Origin: an uncultured Muribaculaceae bacterium | Lineage (GTDB): Bacteria; Bacteroidota; Bacteroidia; Bacteroidales; Muribaculaceae | Assembly (NCBI GenBank): GCA_958436175.1 | Contig: CAUBJF010000012.1 | Coordinates: forward strand, 1 to 64,000 | Direction of reading: 5' to 3' | Length of the DNA stretch: 64,000 nucleotides | In this document: positions 54,801 to 62,377 of the stretch, piece by piece | How the letters are laid out: each line of letters begins with the position of its first letter | How positions within the stretch are numbered: position 1 is the stretch's first letter | Program-made: the position numbers and the translations under genes | The notes under the pieces: model-generated | Told to the model about the DNA's origin: nothing | What the model saw: only the letters and a program-made list of their open reading frames with translations | Database searches by the model: none

Positions 54801-55126
54801 AGCAGCATGGCGGCGTGTACGGTATAGCAGTGCCGAAGCACATAGACTTCGGACCTATCCGTCAGTGGCATAGTGAAGAGATCAAGGCTGTAGGGGACCA
54901 TATCACTGTTACAGTCGACGGTGAGGTAGTTACCGATGTCGATGTCCGAGAAATCACCCAGGGACATAATGTGGCTCCTGACGGCAGCAGTACAAACCCG
55001 TACACCCTCGACCACAACAACCATCCGGGTCTTTTCAACAAAGAAGGCTATATAAGCTTCTGCGGACACGGCCCGGGTCTGAAATTCCGCAATATCCGTG
55101 TCCTCGACCTTTCAAAAAAGAAGTGA
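51896..55126 (+). CDS. large HEAT-repeat protein with C-terminal DUF1080 (3-keto-disaccharide hydrolase) domain
   Basis: 1076 residues from the ATG at 51896; an ATG at 51908 is as good, and both give the same signal peptide (cleavage near Ala-Phe-Ala-Gln). Residues about 40-700 are HEAT-like helical repeats (recurring Ala-x-x-Ala-Leu and Leu-x-x-Leu-Gly units). Residues about 700-855 are a beta-rich domain. Residues about 860-1072 are DUF1080, a lectin-like jelly roll: Leu-Phe-Asp-Gly-Arg-Ser-Leu-Glu-Asn-Phe at the start, Asn-Asn-Gly-Ile-Gly-Ile-Arg, Met-Glu-Ile-Gln-Ile-Leu-Asp, then Ile-Ser-Phe-Cys-Gly-His-Gly at the end. Pfam now labels DUF1080 a 3-keto-disaccharide hydrolase. With the preceding oxidoreductase it may cleave 3-keto-glycosides in the periplasm. 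The HEAT part may bind a partner or polymer. Confidence 0.85.
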   Translation: MNIPMKKTIISLLLILALCCGMNAFAQTDSRNRKPETVVSDNLVELPAQSGESYNKIMGELAGTGARGIELLTDMLRPAEEADNAKAEYALDGIVNYVSVPVREELRRPVHDALVEALSRVADLNNKAFILSQLNKITIPSDFGLYKKLLADKNLAHYALSGLCLMPGVDAQLTELINNASAPSAELAYIAYFRKLDGVEPVLLSWAVSQDKSAAAVALDALSVCGSVASLKTLKAASPDAYLQLLDNLGTDKAVVKEAKGLTNSKNSEAMRCAGLRLLLKSAPEEASKNIIKALKDGSAQYRHTALVNAIPSAGEGIVAMIAANYNKLPDNSKIDIIRWLGDIHATEQTGLVTSAFASPNETLAVAAVESASKMGAPSALAAILPLLGNGGVLSDAAVEALLSFNGDISKGIADCLKSYNPDIVKAALQLASIRHIHAAWDDVVTLTLSPLPDVTAEAYKALDGVATAANLPQLSAMLQTASGYAVTMIQKAMLSALAPESPSVQYDTISRLMSSAKNPVLYYPMLAQAGTPEAVATLIEGYEGKNREAAVQALLLVENSDVRETIFDIASQTSGTERDALLGRYLALVKKADLTPAQSYMAYSRALDVNPGDEVKQALIASLTRCPIFPAAMRAAYYFDDEPSAYEAAKSFAEIIKTNEALRQGETVRKAAKKALKVFGAEKAKGDADAGYAADMLNGLLENWTETGGFRSGGTYGSDEVNNSTVTAGKNLENFELCFDWLGKGDAIVTLRSMPLVRLSATKGITFAGSDIVVPVYKGWNNIYVKMSDDRIFLNVDGEDVAVNQVVNRIPGTDKIAPISGEVAVASDNGDDIALRGLYVNELPTTPVYTLSPEEAAQGFELLFDGRSLENFHGNMSNYVPQDGNIYVTAQYGGHGNLYTKKNYSDFIFRFEFFFDEPAVNNGIGIRTGRDVTGVDAAYEGMEIQILDHDDPVYQGYNYDFAGLHPYQQHGGVYGIAVPKHIDFGPIRQWHSEEIKAVGDHITVTVDGEVVTDVDVREITQGHNVAPDGSSTNPYTLDHNNHPGLFNKEGYISFCGHGPGLKFRNIRVLDLSKKK

Positions 55127-55139
55127 GATATAAAGTAAT

Positions 55140-55178
55140 CGGAGCGTGTGTCAGTCGTTCAGGTTGACGCATGCTCCG
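55140..55178. terminator. long hairpin across the end of the FGGY kinase gene
   Basis: CGGAGCGTGTGTCA (from 55140) pairs with TTGACGCATGCTCCG (to 55178) with about 14 pairs, two of them G-U, and a short loop. It covers the last 28 bases of the kinase gene and lies 13 nt after the DUF1080 stop, so it can serve both convergent transcripts. Confidence 0.65.
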
Positions 55179-56455
55179 AAAGCTGCTTCTTCCTGAACGT
55201 CGGAAAGCTGTAAAGGGCGAGCGAAGCGTCCCTCAAGAGCTTTGCGGAGCAAGTTGTTCCTTTTGAGTCCGTTACCAGAGCCTACAAGTATCGTCTTGTC
55301 TTGTTTTAAAGTTTCGGGCAATAGTTCGAAGAAGTCGTACAGTTCGGAACATACGCCCTGTACGAAAGCGAGGATAAGGTTTTGCGGAGTGAGGTTAGAG
55401 GCTGAAATGTTGGCAATGCTACCTCTCTTCCCCGGGTTTTCACGCGTGCCGAGAAACAATGTTTCGGCTGTCAGGCTTTCAGGTGTGGGTACCTGATAAG
55501 GTGTCGCGGTCATGATCCGATACAAGTCTGCGTCCGATGGCTCTCTGTCTGTAAACAAGCAGACAGTATCCTTGAAGAAATTTTTCAGGAGGGCATAGGA
55601 ATATCCTCCGCAGAGCGCCGCCCCAACAAGAAGATATCCTCCGCCAGGGAGAGGTCGAGTATCGAGCGACGGCACTTCCAAGTACTCTTTGGAGTATATT
55701 GAAATCTGGCTGCTTGTCCCTACCGTAATCTGGATGGAGTGTTCTTTGTCGCGTACAGAGCCAAGAAAGCTTGCCTGGTTGTCGCCGATGGCGGTATAGA
55801 CAGGTATTCCTTCAAAATAACCGGCAGCGGAAACAGAAGTTGCTACTTCGGGTAGGATGTCGGTATCCATTCCAGCCTTGCTGACGGCTGTGCGGTCGAA
55901 AGCGAGCTGACGTTTGTCAAAGAGTCCGAGTGCCGCAGCGTTCGAGGGGTCGATAAGAGGCGTTGTTCGTCCTGTCAGCCTCATCACGGCATAGTCCATG
56001 ATGGTACAGAGCTTGGCCGCATTATCGGGTATCAGTCCGTTCTTGAGGTTATAGAAATGGGTCACCAGGCCGTACCCGGTGGCCAGCGGATAGCCGGAAA
56101 GGGCTTTGAGGCTGTCGACGTAGCTTGTGCCGTCCTTAAAATCGAGGTTTCCCCTCCCGTCCTGCCATGTGTATAGAGGGCTTACGGCGTTGCCGCGGAT
56201 ATCGGTGTAGACAATTCCGTGCATCTGTCCGGAAAAACCTATCCCACTTATGTCGCTGAAGCGCGAACGGAAGTCGGCTATTATGTCGGAAACAATGCCG
56301 ATGATGATGTCCGGGTCCTGCTTTTTGTCCCAAGTGTCATGCGCAGTTATTGTTGCATGATTCTCCTTTGTGATGGAGGCTGACTCGCCTGTAGCGGGGC
56401 AGTAAGCTACCCCGCATATAGAGCTTGTCCCTATGTCTATGCCTATGAAATACAT
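55151..56455 (-). CDS. FGGY-family carbohydrate kinase, possibly sedoheptulokinase-like
   Basis: 434 residues. The first ATP-binding segment is Gly-Ile-Asp-Ile-Gly-Thr-Ser-Ser (about residues 5-12). Gly-Phe-Ser-Gly-Gln-Met-His-Gly is near 73-80, with the Asp of Trp-Gln-Asp-Gly-Arg near 102. Asp-Asn-Gln-Ala-Ser with the catalytic Asp is near 224, and Gly-Ser-Gly-Asn-Gly-Leu-Lys-Arg-Asn lies near the end. It phosphorylates a ketose or polyol in the cytoplasm. The Ser-Gly-Gln-Met-His-Gly form and overall spacing resemble sedoheptulokinase more than xylulokinase, but this is a judgement by eye. It lies downstream of the porin and transporter genes but has its own promoter. Confidence 0.85.
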   Translation of the reverse strand: MYFIGIDIGTSSICGVAYCPATGESASITKENHATITAHDTWDKKQDPDIIIGIVSDIIADFRSRFSDISGIGFSGQMHGIVYTDIRGNAVSPLYTWQDGRGNLDFKDGTSYVDSLKALSGYPLATGYGLVTHFYNLKNGLIPDNAAKLCTIMDYAVMRLTGRTTPLIDPSNAAALGLFDKRQLAFDRTAVSKAGMDTDILPEVATSVSAAGYFEGIPVYTAIGDNQASFLGSVRDKEHSIQITVGTSSQISIYSKEYLEVPSLDTRPLPGGGYLLVGAALCGGYSYALLKNFFKDTVCLFTDREPSDADLYRIMTATPYQVPTPESLTAETLFLGTRENPGKRGSIANISASNLTPQNLILAFVQGVCSELYDFFELLPETLKQDKTILVGSGNGLKRNNLLRKALEGRFARPLQLSDVQEEAAFGACVNLND

Positions 56456-56474
56456 GTCGGTGGTGTTATCAAGG

Positions 56475-56506
56475 CAAATATAGCAAAGATTTCGCGACCT
56501 GACAAC
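56475..56506 (-). promoter_or_regulatory. promoter of the FGGY kinase gene
   Basis: On the minus strand GTTG (56503-56506) and TATATTTG (56475-56482) are 20 nt apart. The leader would be about 13 nt. Confidence 0.55.
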
Positions 56507-56538
56507 CCAAAGGAGACCTTATATTGTCGCAACCATGG

Positions 56539-57843
56539 TCAGAAAGTGACCTGCAGCATGGTCTGTATGCGGTTGTCATGGCGCGCCATGCCGTCCATGT
56601 CGACCCGACGGCCGTAGATATATTCCAGGCCCGTTGAAATCTGAGGCGTTATGTTCCAGATCACGTTTGCCAGGGCATACTGGGCATATTTGTACTGTTG
56701 GTTCCACGGAGTGCTGCCTCCTTGGTATATGTCGGCGTAGTTACGCAGATGGCTGTATGTCGTTGTCGCAAACACCTTGGGTGAGATGTTGTATTGCAGT
56801 GCGAGATATCCGCCCCATGCTTTTACGCTTTCAAGTCGTCCCTCCCCGTCGGGAACCATGTCGAGACCGCCCTCAAAGAGATCCTGGAAATAGCTTGTTA
56901 TACCTTTTCCGTATGCTGCCTGGTAATAAGCCGTCAGCCAGGAAGCGGGGGATGCGCTTCCGCTCATCTTCACACCCCAGCCGGCACAGTCGCGGTTCTT
57001 GTCGGCGATGACATCGCGGTAGAGCATATTGCGCACTATACCGGAAAAACGAATCCAGCTTCTGCCTTTGTCCCACGAATACTGCACATATGCGGGCACA
57101 TCGGGTACTCGCTGGCTTACAAGGTAGGTGTTGTCGCCTGTGGTTGCCGAAGCTATAGGCAGCTCGGCACCTATACCCATGCTCCAGTGCGAGTTGAAAG
57201 AGTGCCGGTAATCGATTACACCGTTAGGGATGGACGTAAGGGCGTTCGGGCCTTCGTTGTCGATACTGGGAGGTGCGGCCGCCATGTCGGCGAAGAGACT
57301 GAAATCATACCCCACGGTAAAGCCGCAATATTTTACATATGCGTAGAATAGGTTGAAGCCATAATCATTTCCGTTGCCGGTAAGATTGAAATTGAAGTAG
57401 ACACCTATCTGGTTCCGTGTCCCTGGCAAAGCCACCATATTCAAGAACAGACCGCTTGTGGCAGCCGAGAACTGAAGGAGCCCTCCGTCGCCCTTACGCG
57501 TTTGCATGGGGATGGAGGAGGTTGTGAAATCGTATGCGTTGTCTATAGGGTTACCCCAGTCATAGGATGCCGTGGCCTTGGCAGTGCCACCGATGCCGAG
57601 ATAGAATTTGTTGTCTTTCCCCTTGATGGCAAAGCGGGGCGCGCCCGGCACATGATAAGACTTAGGGGCATTGTCGAGGAATATCTCGTAGATTTTTACC
57701 CCCGCCGAGTCGCCGCCGGTCGCCGAAGGGTTGACTATGGTGACTTCATGCTGAGGTTGAGCTGCCGGGTGATTCTGGCTCATTGCCGGCAAAGCGACTG
57801 CCATGGCGGCCAGGATAGAAAGAGGGCGTATTGTGTGATTCAT
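56539..57843 (-). CDS. DcaP-like outer-membrane porin
   Basis: 434 residues with a signal peptide (about residues 1-22). The N-terminal part of the mature protein (Gly-Val-Lys-Ile-Tyr-Glu, Phe-Tyr-Leu-Gly-Ile-Gly-Gly) and the Tyr-Asp-Trp motif resemble the DcaP family of porins. The rest alternates as membrane beta strands and ends in Val-Thr-Phe, the expected barrel C-terminus. DcaP porins pass small, often dicarboxylic, solutes through the outer membrane. It is 31 nt downstream of the MFS transporter gene and probably part of the same transcript, which points to uptake of a small acid or amino acid. The family call is by eye. Confidence 0.7.
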   Translation of the reverse strand: MNHTIRPLSILAAMAVALPAMSQNHPAAQPQHEVTIVNPSATGGDSAGVKIYEIFLDNAPKSYHVPGAPRFAIKGKDNKFYLGIGGTAKATASYDWGNPIDNAYDFTTSSIPMQTRKGDGGLLQFSAATSGLFLNMVALPGTRNQIGVYFNFNLTGNGNDYGFNLFYAYVKYCGFTVGYDFSLFADMAAAPPSIDNEGPNALTSIPNGVIDYRHSFNSHWSMGIGAELPIASATTGDNTYLVSQRVPDVPAYVQYSWDKGRSWIRFSGIVRNMLYRDVIADKNRDCAGWGVKMSGSASPASWLTAYYQAAYGKGITSYFQDLFEGGLDMVPDGEGRLESVKAWGGYLALQYNISPKVFATTTYSHLRNYADIYQGGSTPWNQQYKYAQYALANVIWNITPQISTGLEYIYGRRVDMDGMARHDNRIQTMLQVTF

Positions 57844-57874
57844 AATCTGTCAGATGATCTGGAAATCGTCTTTT

Positions 57875-59119
57875 TCAATAATAAGAGCGGTCAATACGGA
57901 ATACGAAAGACTTTCGGAAAACGAGCACTATAATTGTAAAAGCGGCGAGAAGTACCGCGTTGAGGATGAAAGGGAAGGTGTTGTTGAGATGGCGGGGATC
58001 CAGTATGTCGCGGATACCGTCAACGATGAAAGGTGTGGCGCTGATGGATATGTAGTTGGCCGCCAATACTATGGCCAAGGCCAGCGTAGCTTTGCCGGGT
58101 ACTGTCACTATTTGGGTTGCCTTGTCGTATATTAGAGGTTGGAAAACCCCGAAACCGAGTCCTATAAGGGCGGAAGCGACACACATCACGGCGAAATCAT
58201 GGCTTACAATCATAAGTATGATTCCGGCGGCCATCACTAATGAGGACAGAATAAGTGTAGCCTGGCGGCACAGCTGCACGATATATGGCAGTATGAATCC
58301 GGGAAGGAATACGGCCAGGAAGAATATAGATGTCACAGTTCCTACGTCCGAGTCGCTCATCCCTTCGGATTGCATCAGGAAGGGGGTATAGTAGCTCACT
58401 ATGACCGATGCGTAGCAGACGAAAAAGTAAACGGCGACCAAAGCCCATACCCTTGGCATTATGAAACCGTCGGTCCATTTAGCCGCAGGTGCCGGTATGC
58501 CGGGAGTCTGAGTGGTTGTGGCAGTTTCAGGGTAAAGGTCCTCTTTCGGTATTCCACGCAGGAACACAGAAAGTACCAGGGGTATTGCCGGTATGAGGTA
58601 GACGGCGAAGGGAAGACGCCAGTTCCCATGTCCCAGCCATCCGACCACAAATGTAGCGCCCACAAGAGCCAGATTGGATATGCCCGATTTTATTCCAAGT
58701 TGGCGCATTCGGTATTTGCCGGTGAATGTATCGGCCAGCAATCCGGCGGCAAGAGGGATAAGCAATCCGCATCCGATGCCGAGGAGGCAACTGATAACAA
58801 TAAGGTCAATCATATTCCGGGCGAAGAAGTAGAGGATGCCACTCGCCAGATAAATGGCGAGGGCAACGACTACTATTCTTATCTTGCTTTTAGACAGCGA
58901 CAGTCTGCCAGACAGCAGCACAAACGGTATAATGCAGAGATTAGGGAGCACCGTAAGCAACTGTATCTCAAGCTCCGACGTATGTGGAAAGATTTTATCA
59001 AGATTGCCCAGCATCGGGGTTATAGCCAGGCCCGGGAGATTGACAGTCAGCGAGATCGACCATATCGCCAGCAATGTAAGCAATGAAATCGATCCTTTTC
59101 CAGTAGGTATTCGCATCAT
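57875..59119 (-). CDS. MFS transporter
   Basis: 414 residues from the ATG at 59119; an earlier ATG at 59167 lies inside the preceding gene. Twelve hydrophobic segments are visible. The 2-3 loop is Gly-Arg-Leu-Ser-Leu-Ser-Lys, a loose form of the MFS A motif, and a large central loop occurs near residues 195-220 (Lys-Glu-Asp-Leu-Tyr-Pro-Glu-Thr). No substrate motif is recognised. It is encoded 28 nt downstream of a GadC-like antiporter and 31 nt upstream of a DcaP-like porin, so it may carry the same or a related compound. Confidence 0.85.
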   Translation of the reverse strand: MMRIPTGKGSISLLTLLAIWSISLTVNLPGLAITPMLGNLDKIFPHTSELEIQLLTVLPNLCIIPFVLLSGRLSLSKSKIRIVVVALAIYLASGILYFFARNMIDLIVISCLLGIGCGLLIPLAAGLLADTFTGKYRMRQLGIKSGISNLALVGATFVVGWLGHGNWRLPFAVYLIPAIPLVLSVFLRGIPKEDLYPETATTTQTPGIPAPAAKWTDGFIMPRVWALVAVYFFVCYASVIVSYYTPFLMQSEGMSDSDVGTVTSIFFLAVFLPGFILPYIVQLCRQATLILSSLVMAAGIILMIVSHDFAVMCVASALIGLGFGVFQPLIYDKATQIVTVPGKATLALAIVLAANYISISATPFIVDGIRDILDPRHLNNTFPFILNAVLLAAFTIIVLVFRKSFVFRIDRSYY

Positions 59120-59147
59120 GACTGAGACAGTTCTATCGCTGTTATAC

Positions 59148-60725
59148 TTAGACGGACTGATTCTCACGTTCGATAGCGGCCTTCACTTCAGCGTCCGTAG
59201 GCTGATATCCGGCCGGCCACTTTGAGACCTCGTCAGGCTTACGACCTTCTATCTGCCAGTCGAAAGGATAGAAGTCTGTGCCTGCGTCTCGCCATGTCTT
59301 CTTACGCTTGGCAAAGATTATCAAAGGCAATGCTATGAATACTGCCACACCCAACACAAGGATTCCTACATATACCAGCGGGCTTCCGGTCTTGATCTGC
59401 GTAGGAGGCACGAAACTGAGCACACCAGCAACGACAGCACCGAGGATTCCGAGACCGGCTACTAACCACATGCCCACACGTCCTCCGGGTACACGGAAGC
59501 CGCGTCTTTTGTTGGGTGCTGTATGCCTCAGCCTGATGAATGCGACGTAGATGATAACAACCATAATCAGGTAGATGATTGTTGTCATCTGGCTCAGGAT
59601 CTGGTATGCCGACTCAACAGAGGGAAGGAGCACAAGTACAAGTGACAGGAGCGTTACGATAGCGGCCTGGATATACAGGATGTTTGTCTGCACGCCGTTT
59701 TTATTGGTGTGCTGAAGCGACTTGGGCAGATACCCGGCTTTGCCTACTGCAAGCAGACCTGTCGATGGGCCTGCTATGACGGCACTGACCTGTCCCAGAA
59801 CACCGAAAGTGATCAAAACGGCCATCACATTTCCAAGCCAGGGTGCGCCTATGGATGCCCAAAGGTCATTATATGCCACCAGAAGGCTCTGGAGCAGATT
59901 GATCTTGCTTTCGGGAATGACCATTCCTATGGCCAGCGTGCCGGCCACAAAGATGGCGAGGATAATAAGCACAGCCACCAGTACCGACTTCGGAAAATCA
60001 CGCGAGGGATTCTTCATGCCCGGTACATGCACTGCCTGGATCTCCATGCCTGCGTAGAACAGGAATATGCTTGCGGCGAGCACGATTGTGCCGAAGTGTT
60101 CGAAGTCAGGCCAGAACGGCTTGTCGAGAGGCAGGTATATGGTTTTGCCCAGAAGCAGATACACCACGCCCATCACAATCAGCACTGCCGCAGGAATAAT
60201 TGTGCCGCAGAGGCCTCCCAGGGTGCTGAGTTTGTTGGCATATTTCATACCCCGGAAGGTATTGAACGTACATACCCAGTACACGCCAAGCACTATCAGC
60301 AAGGTATATATGCGGTTGGCGGCCAGTTTGGCATCAAAGGCCTCCGGCCAGAATACGTAAGCCAGCGACACTGCTCCGAACATCAGTACGGCCGGGAACC
60401 AGATGACAACCATCTGCCAGTCAAGATACATGCTCAGCCATCCGGTACGAGTTCCGAAAGCCTCGGATACCCAGCGGAATACGCCGCCAGAACGTGTATA
60501 TGTAGAAGCGAGTTCGGCACATACGAGCGCATAAGGCACGAGAAAGACGAGCGCTGCAAATACATAGTAGAAAATCGAAGTAAGCCCGAATTCGGCCTGA
60601 GAAGCGAGACCACGCATGCTCACAATAGTTGTAACTATCATGATGGCCATAGCCATCATGCTGAGCTGCTTTCCGCCCGATGGATGGGTCTGGGGAGTGC
60701 TTTCTTTAACTGTATTATCAGCCAT
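59148..60725 (-). CDS. GadC-like APC-family amino acid antiporter
   Basis: 525 residues with about twelve membrane helices. The first helices (Gln-Ala-Glu-Phe-Gly-Leu-Thr-Ser, then Cys-Ala-Glu-Leu-Ala-Ser and Gly-Gly-Val-Phe-Arg-Trp-Val-Ser) resemble GadC, the glutamate/GABA exchanger. The last 55 residues form a hydrophilic tail (Trp-Arg-Asp-Ala-Gly-Thr-Asp-Phe-Tyr-Pro) that could act like the GadC C-plug, which closes the carrier at neutral pH. Upstream on the same strand is a phosphatidylserine-decarboxylase-family enzyme. A decarboxylase next to a substrate/product exchanger is the standard layout of amino-acid-dependent acid resistance. The exchanged pair is unknown. Confidence 0.85.
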   Translation of the reverse strand: MADNTVKESTPQTHPSGGKQLSMMAMAIMIVTTIVSMRGLASQAEFGLTSIFYYVFAALVFLVPYALVCAELASTYTRSGGVFRWVSEAFGTRTGWLSMYLDWQMVVIWFPAVLMFGAVSLAYVFWPEAFDAKLAANRIYTLLIVLGVYWVCTFNTFRGMKYANKLSTLGGLCGTIIPAAVLIVMGVVYLLLGKTIYLPLDKPFWPDFEHFGTIVLAASIFLFYAGMEIQAVHVPGMKNPSRDFPKSVLVAVLIILAIFVAGTLAIGMVIPESKINLLQSLLVAYNDLWASIGAPWLGNVMAVLITFGVLGQVSAVIAGPSTGLLAVGKAGYLPKSLQHTNKNGVQTNILYIQAAIVTLLSLVLVLLPSVESAYQILSQMTTIIYLIMVVIIYVAFIRLRHTAPNKRRGFRVPGGRVGMWLVAGLGILGAVVAGVLSFVPPTQIKTGSPLVYVGILVLGVAVFIALPLIIFAKRKKTWRDAGTDFYPFDWQIEGRKPDEVSKWPAGYQPTDAEVKAAIERENQSV

Positions 60726-60756
60726 AGCTATAATTATTATAATAGATGAAACGGAA

Positions 60757-60792
60757 AAGGGCTGATACCGGAAATCTCCGGCACCGGCCCTT
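60757..60792 (-). terminator. hairpin between the decarboxylase and antiporter genes
   Basis: AAGGGC and GCCCTT form the base and CCGG/CCGG the top of a 15-step stem with two mismatches and a six-base loop. On the minus strand CCCTTTTCCGTTTC follows. It may terminate or only attenuate transcription into the antiporter gene. Confidence 0.6.
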
Positions 60793-60838
60793 CTTAAGAC
60801 TTATGTTGGGCCGTCATAAACCGACGGCAAGCGATTGA

Positions 60839-61996
60839 TTATTTTGCAGGATAGATGGCAGGATATGCTTCTGCAATCTTTGTACCGACTTTGTAGTGAA
60901 CGCCGGGACGAGCAGTAAAGTCGACGTTGCAAGCAGCTTCGAAGACCATTACGATATCAGATCCACCGAACTGGAAGTAGCTGATTTCTTCGCCCTTACG
61001 GAGTACACGACCTTCTTCGGCGGTCATGACGACAGATGAAACCTGACCCATACCCATGGGGAGAACGGCTACAAGGCCGATAGGGCTGTCGAGTACGACC
61101 AGGCCGCGGTTCTGCATGAACTCGTATCCGGGATGGTCAGGAGCGTCGAAGGTGTTGACTCTCTTGGTTTCGAGACGGTTACGTCCTGTAGTGGGATCAG
61201 GTACGGCGGTAACTTCAAGATAAACATCACCCATGATGTCGCGCGATTCAAGGACACGTCCACCTACAGGGGCATGCTGACGGTGATAGTCGGCCGGGCC
61301 CAGGAAAGAGTGCATCCATTTGCCACCTGCGAAGCGGTCTTTGTAAGGACTTCCTTCCAGAAGTTCGGAAATCTTCCAATGGATACCCTTGATTTCGATG
61401 GTGTCGTCGCCACGAACTTCCCAAGAGCCGTCGAATGTAGCGTCGGCAGGCGAAGTGATTATACGGCTGTCTTCTACGGCTGCGATAGGACGACAGCCAG
61501 GTTTGGTGTGACGTGCGAAGAACTGGTTGTATGATTTCCAGCTACCACGGGGCTCAAGGTACTCGGCCATGTTGAATTCGGGCGAGTTGTAGAAAGACTT
61601 CACCGATTCGGCATTGATAGATTCGGGAGTGTCAAGGAATTTGCCGAGTTCGCGAACATAGTCTTTCATCCATGCCGACAGCGGAGTGAGAGCGGGCGAC
61701 ACGTCGTGCGGTTCGACAGCGTTCTGGAGTTCTTTTACAGGAGACTGGTCGAGGATGAAATAGAACTTGCAGATGTGGTTGAACATCGCACGTCCGAAGT
61801 TGTTCTCGACAGGGATCCAAGTAAGATTGGAGTCAAGCCAGGAATAGTAATCATCGAGTGAGTTGATGTCATCCATTTCTTTGACATCCAGTGATTTTGC
61901 TGTTTCGAATGCTTTCTGGAATTTGTCCTGCCAGCCATTCTTTGCAATCATGTCGAGGAGTTCCTGCACGATTGGCTGATGTTTTGAAGTTGCCAT
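60839..61996 (-). CDS. phosphatidylserine-decarboxylase-family protein, probable pyruvoyl amino acid decarboxylase
   Basis: 385 residues. Residues about 1-145 resemble the extra N-terminal domain found with PsiD-type tryptophan decarboxylases (Pro-Leu-Ser-Ala-Trp-Met and Phe-Leu-Asp-Thr-Pro-Glu-Ser). Residues about 150-380 are the decarboxylase domain: Asn-Gln-Phe-Phe-Ala-Arg (157-162), Asp237-Tyr-His-Arg-Gln-His242, and Phe-Gly-Gly-Ser-Asp (343-347). Ser346 is the expected self-cleavage site that becomes the pyruvoyl group. Lipid enzymes of this family have Gly-Ser-Thr/Ser here and usually membrane contact; this one is soluble-looking and longer than the small Psd of Bacteroidales. Next to a GadC-like antiporter, an amino acid is a more likely substrate than phosphatidylserine (inference). 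No signal peptide. Confidence 0.8.
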   Translation of the reverse strand: MATSKHQPIVQELLDMIAKNGWQDKFQKAFETAKSLDVKEMDDINSLDDYYSWLDSNLTWIPVENNFGRAMFNHICKFYFILDQSPVKELQNAVEPHDVSPALTPLSAWMKDYVRELGKFLDTPESINAESVKSFYNSPEFNMAEYLEPRGSWKSYNQFFARHTKPGCRPIAAVEDSRIITSPADATFDGSWEVRGDDTIEIKGIHWKISELLEGSPYKDRFAGGKWMHSFLGPADYHRQHAPVGGRVLESRDIMGDVYLEVTAVPDPTTGRNRLETKRVNTFDAPDHPGYEFMQNRGLVVLDSPIGLVAVLPMGMGQVSSVVMTAEEGRVLRKGEEISYFQFGGSDIVMVFEAACNVDFTARPGVHYKVGTKIAEAYPAIYPAK

Positions 61997-62377
61997 TTTT
62001 TCTTTTAGCGTTTAATACGGTATATATGCTGGTTCCCCAGCTTTTGGATATTAAACACAGTCAGAAAGATTATTGTTCTTTGTCGACATGGTTTTAACAA
62101 TGGTTAATTCAAATAGTGCATTAATCGTTGTTAATTAAATTTTAACCCTCCTGGTATTTTAAAATAATCATCTTCATCTGTTGTCGTTACTCTATAGGAT
62201 ATGTTACCAGTCGAGGATATGTTACCAGTCGTTTATGATTGGCCATAGGGTAGTAATGATCTTGTCGCAGACCATCCGAAGGGAGACCTGTTCGCACATC
62301 ATGTTTTAATAATCTACGCAAGAATGTCTGAGGACTTCGAGAGGCACGGGGCGGAATGAAATGTGCAAATTATTACA
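61997..62377. other. 381-base gene-free AT-rich region
   Basis: Between the M48-like gene and the decarboxylase gene, both minus strand. It holds a small hairpin GCTGG-TTCC-CCAGC at 62028-62041 in the decarboxylase leader, AT-rich sequence at 62090-62170, and the 18-bp tandem repeat at 62196-62231. No convincing ORF, tRNA or known riboswitch was seen, and no clear promoter was found for the decarboxylase. Confidence 0.6.
62196..62231. repeat. perfect 18-bp tandem duplication
   Basis: AGGATATGTTACCAGTCG occurs twice head to tail (62196-62213 and 62214-62231). It lies about 200 bp upstream of the decarboxylase start. Confidence 0.95.

Noticed and set aside
59709..60749. Open frame (346 codons) antisense to the GadC-like gene
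   Set aside because: Its His/Gln/Tyr/Cys-rich translation is the mirror of membrane-helix codons; the antiporter frame explains the region.
62232..62377. Short similarity between this stretch and the gap near 56490-56520 (GGAGACCT)
   Set aside because: Only eight bases match in line; too short to call a repeat.
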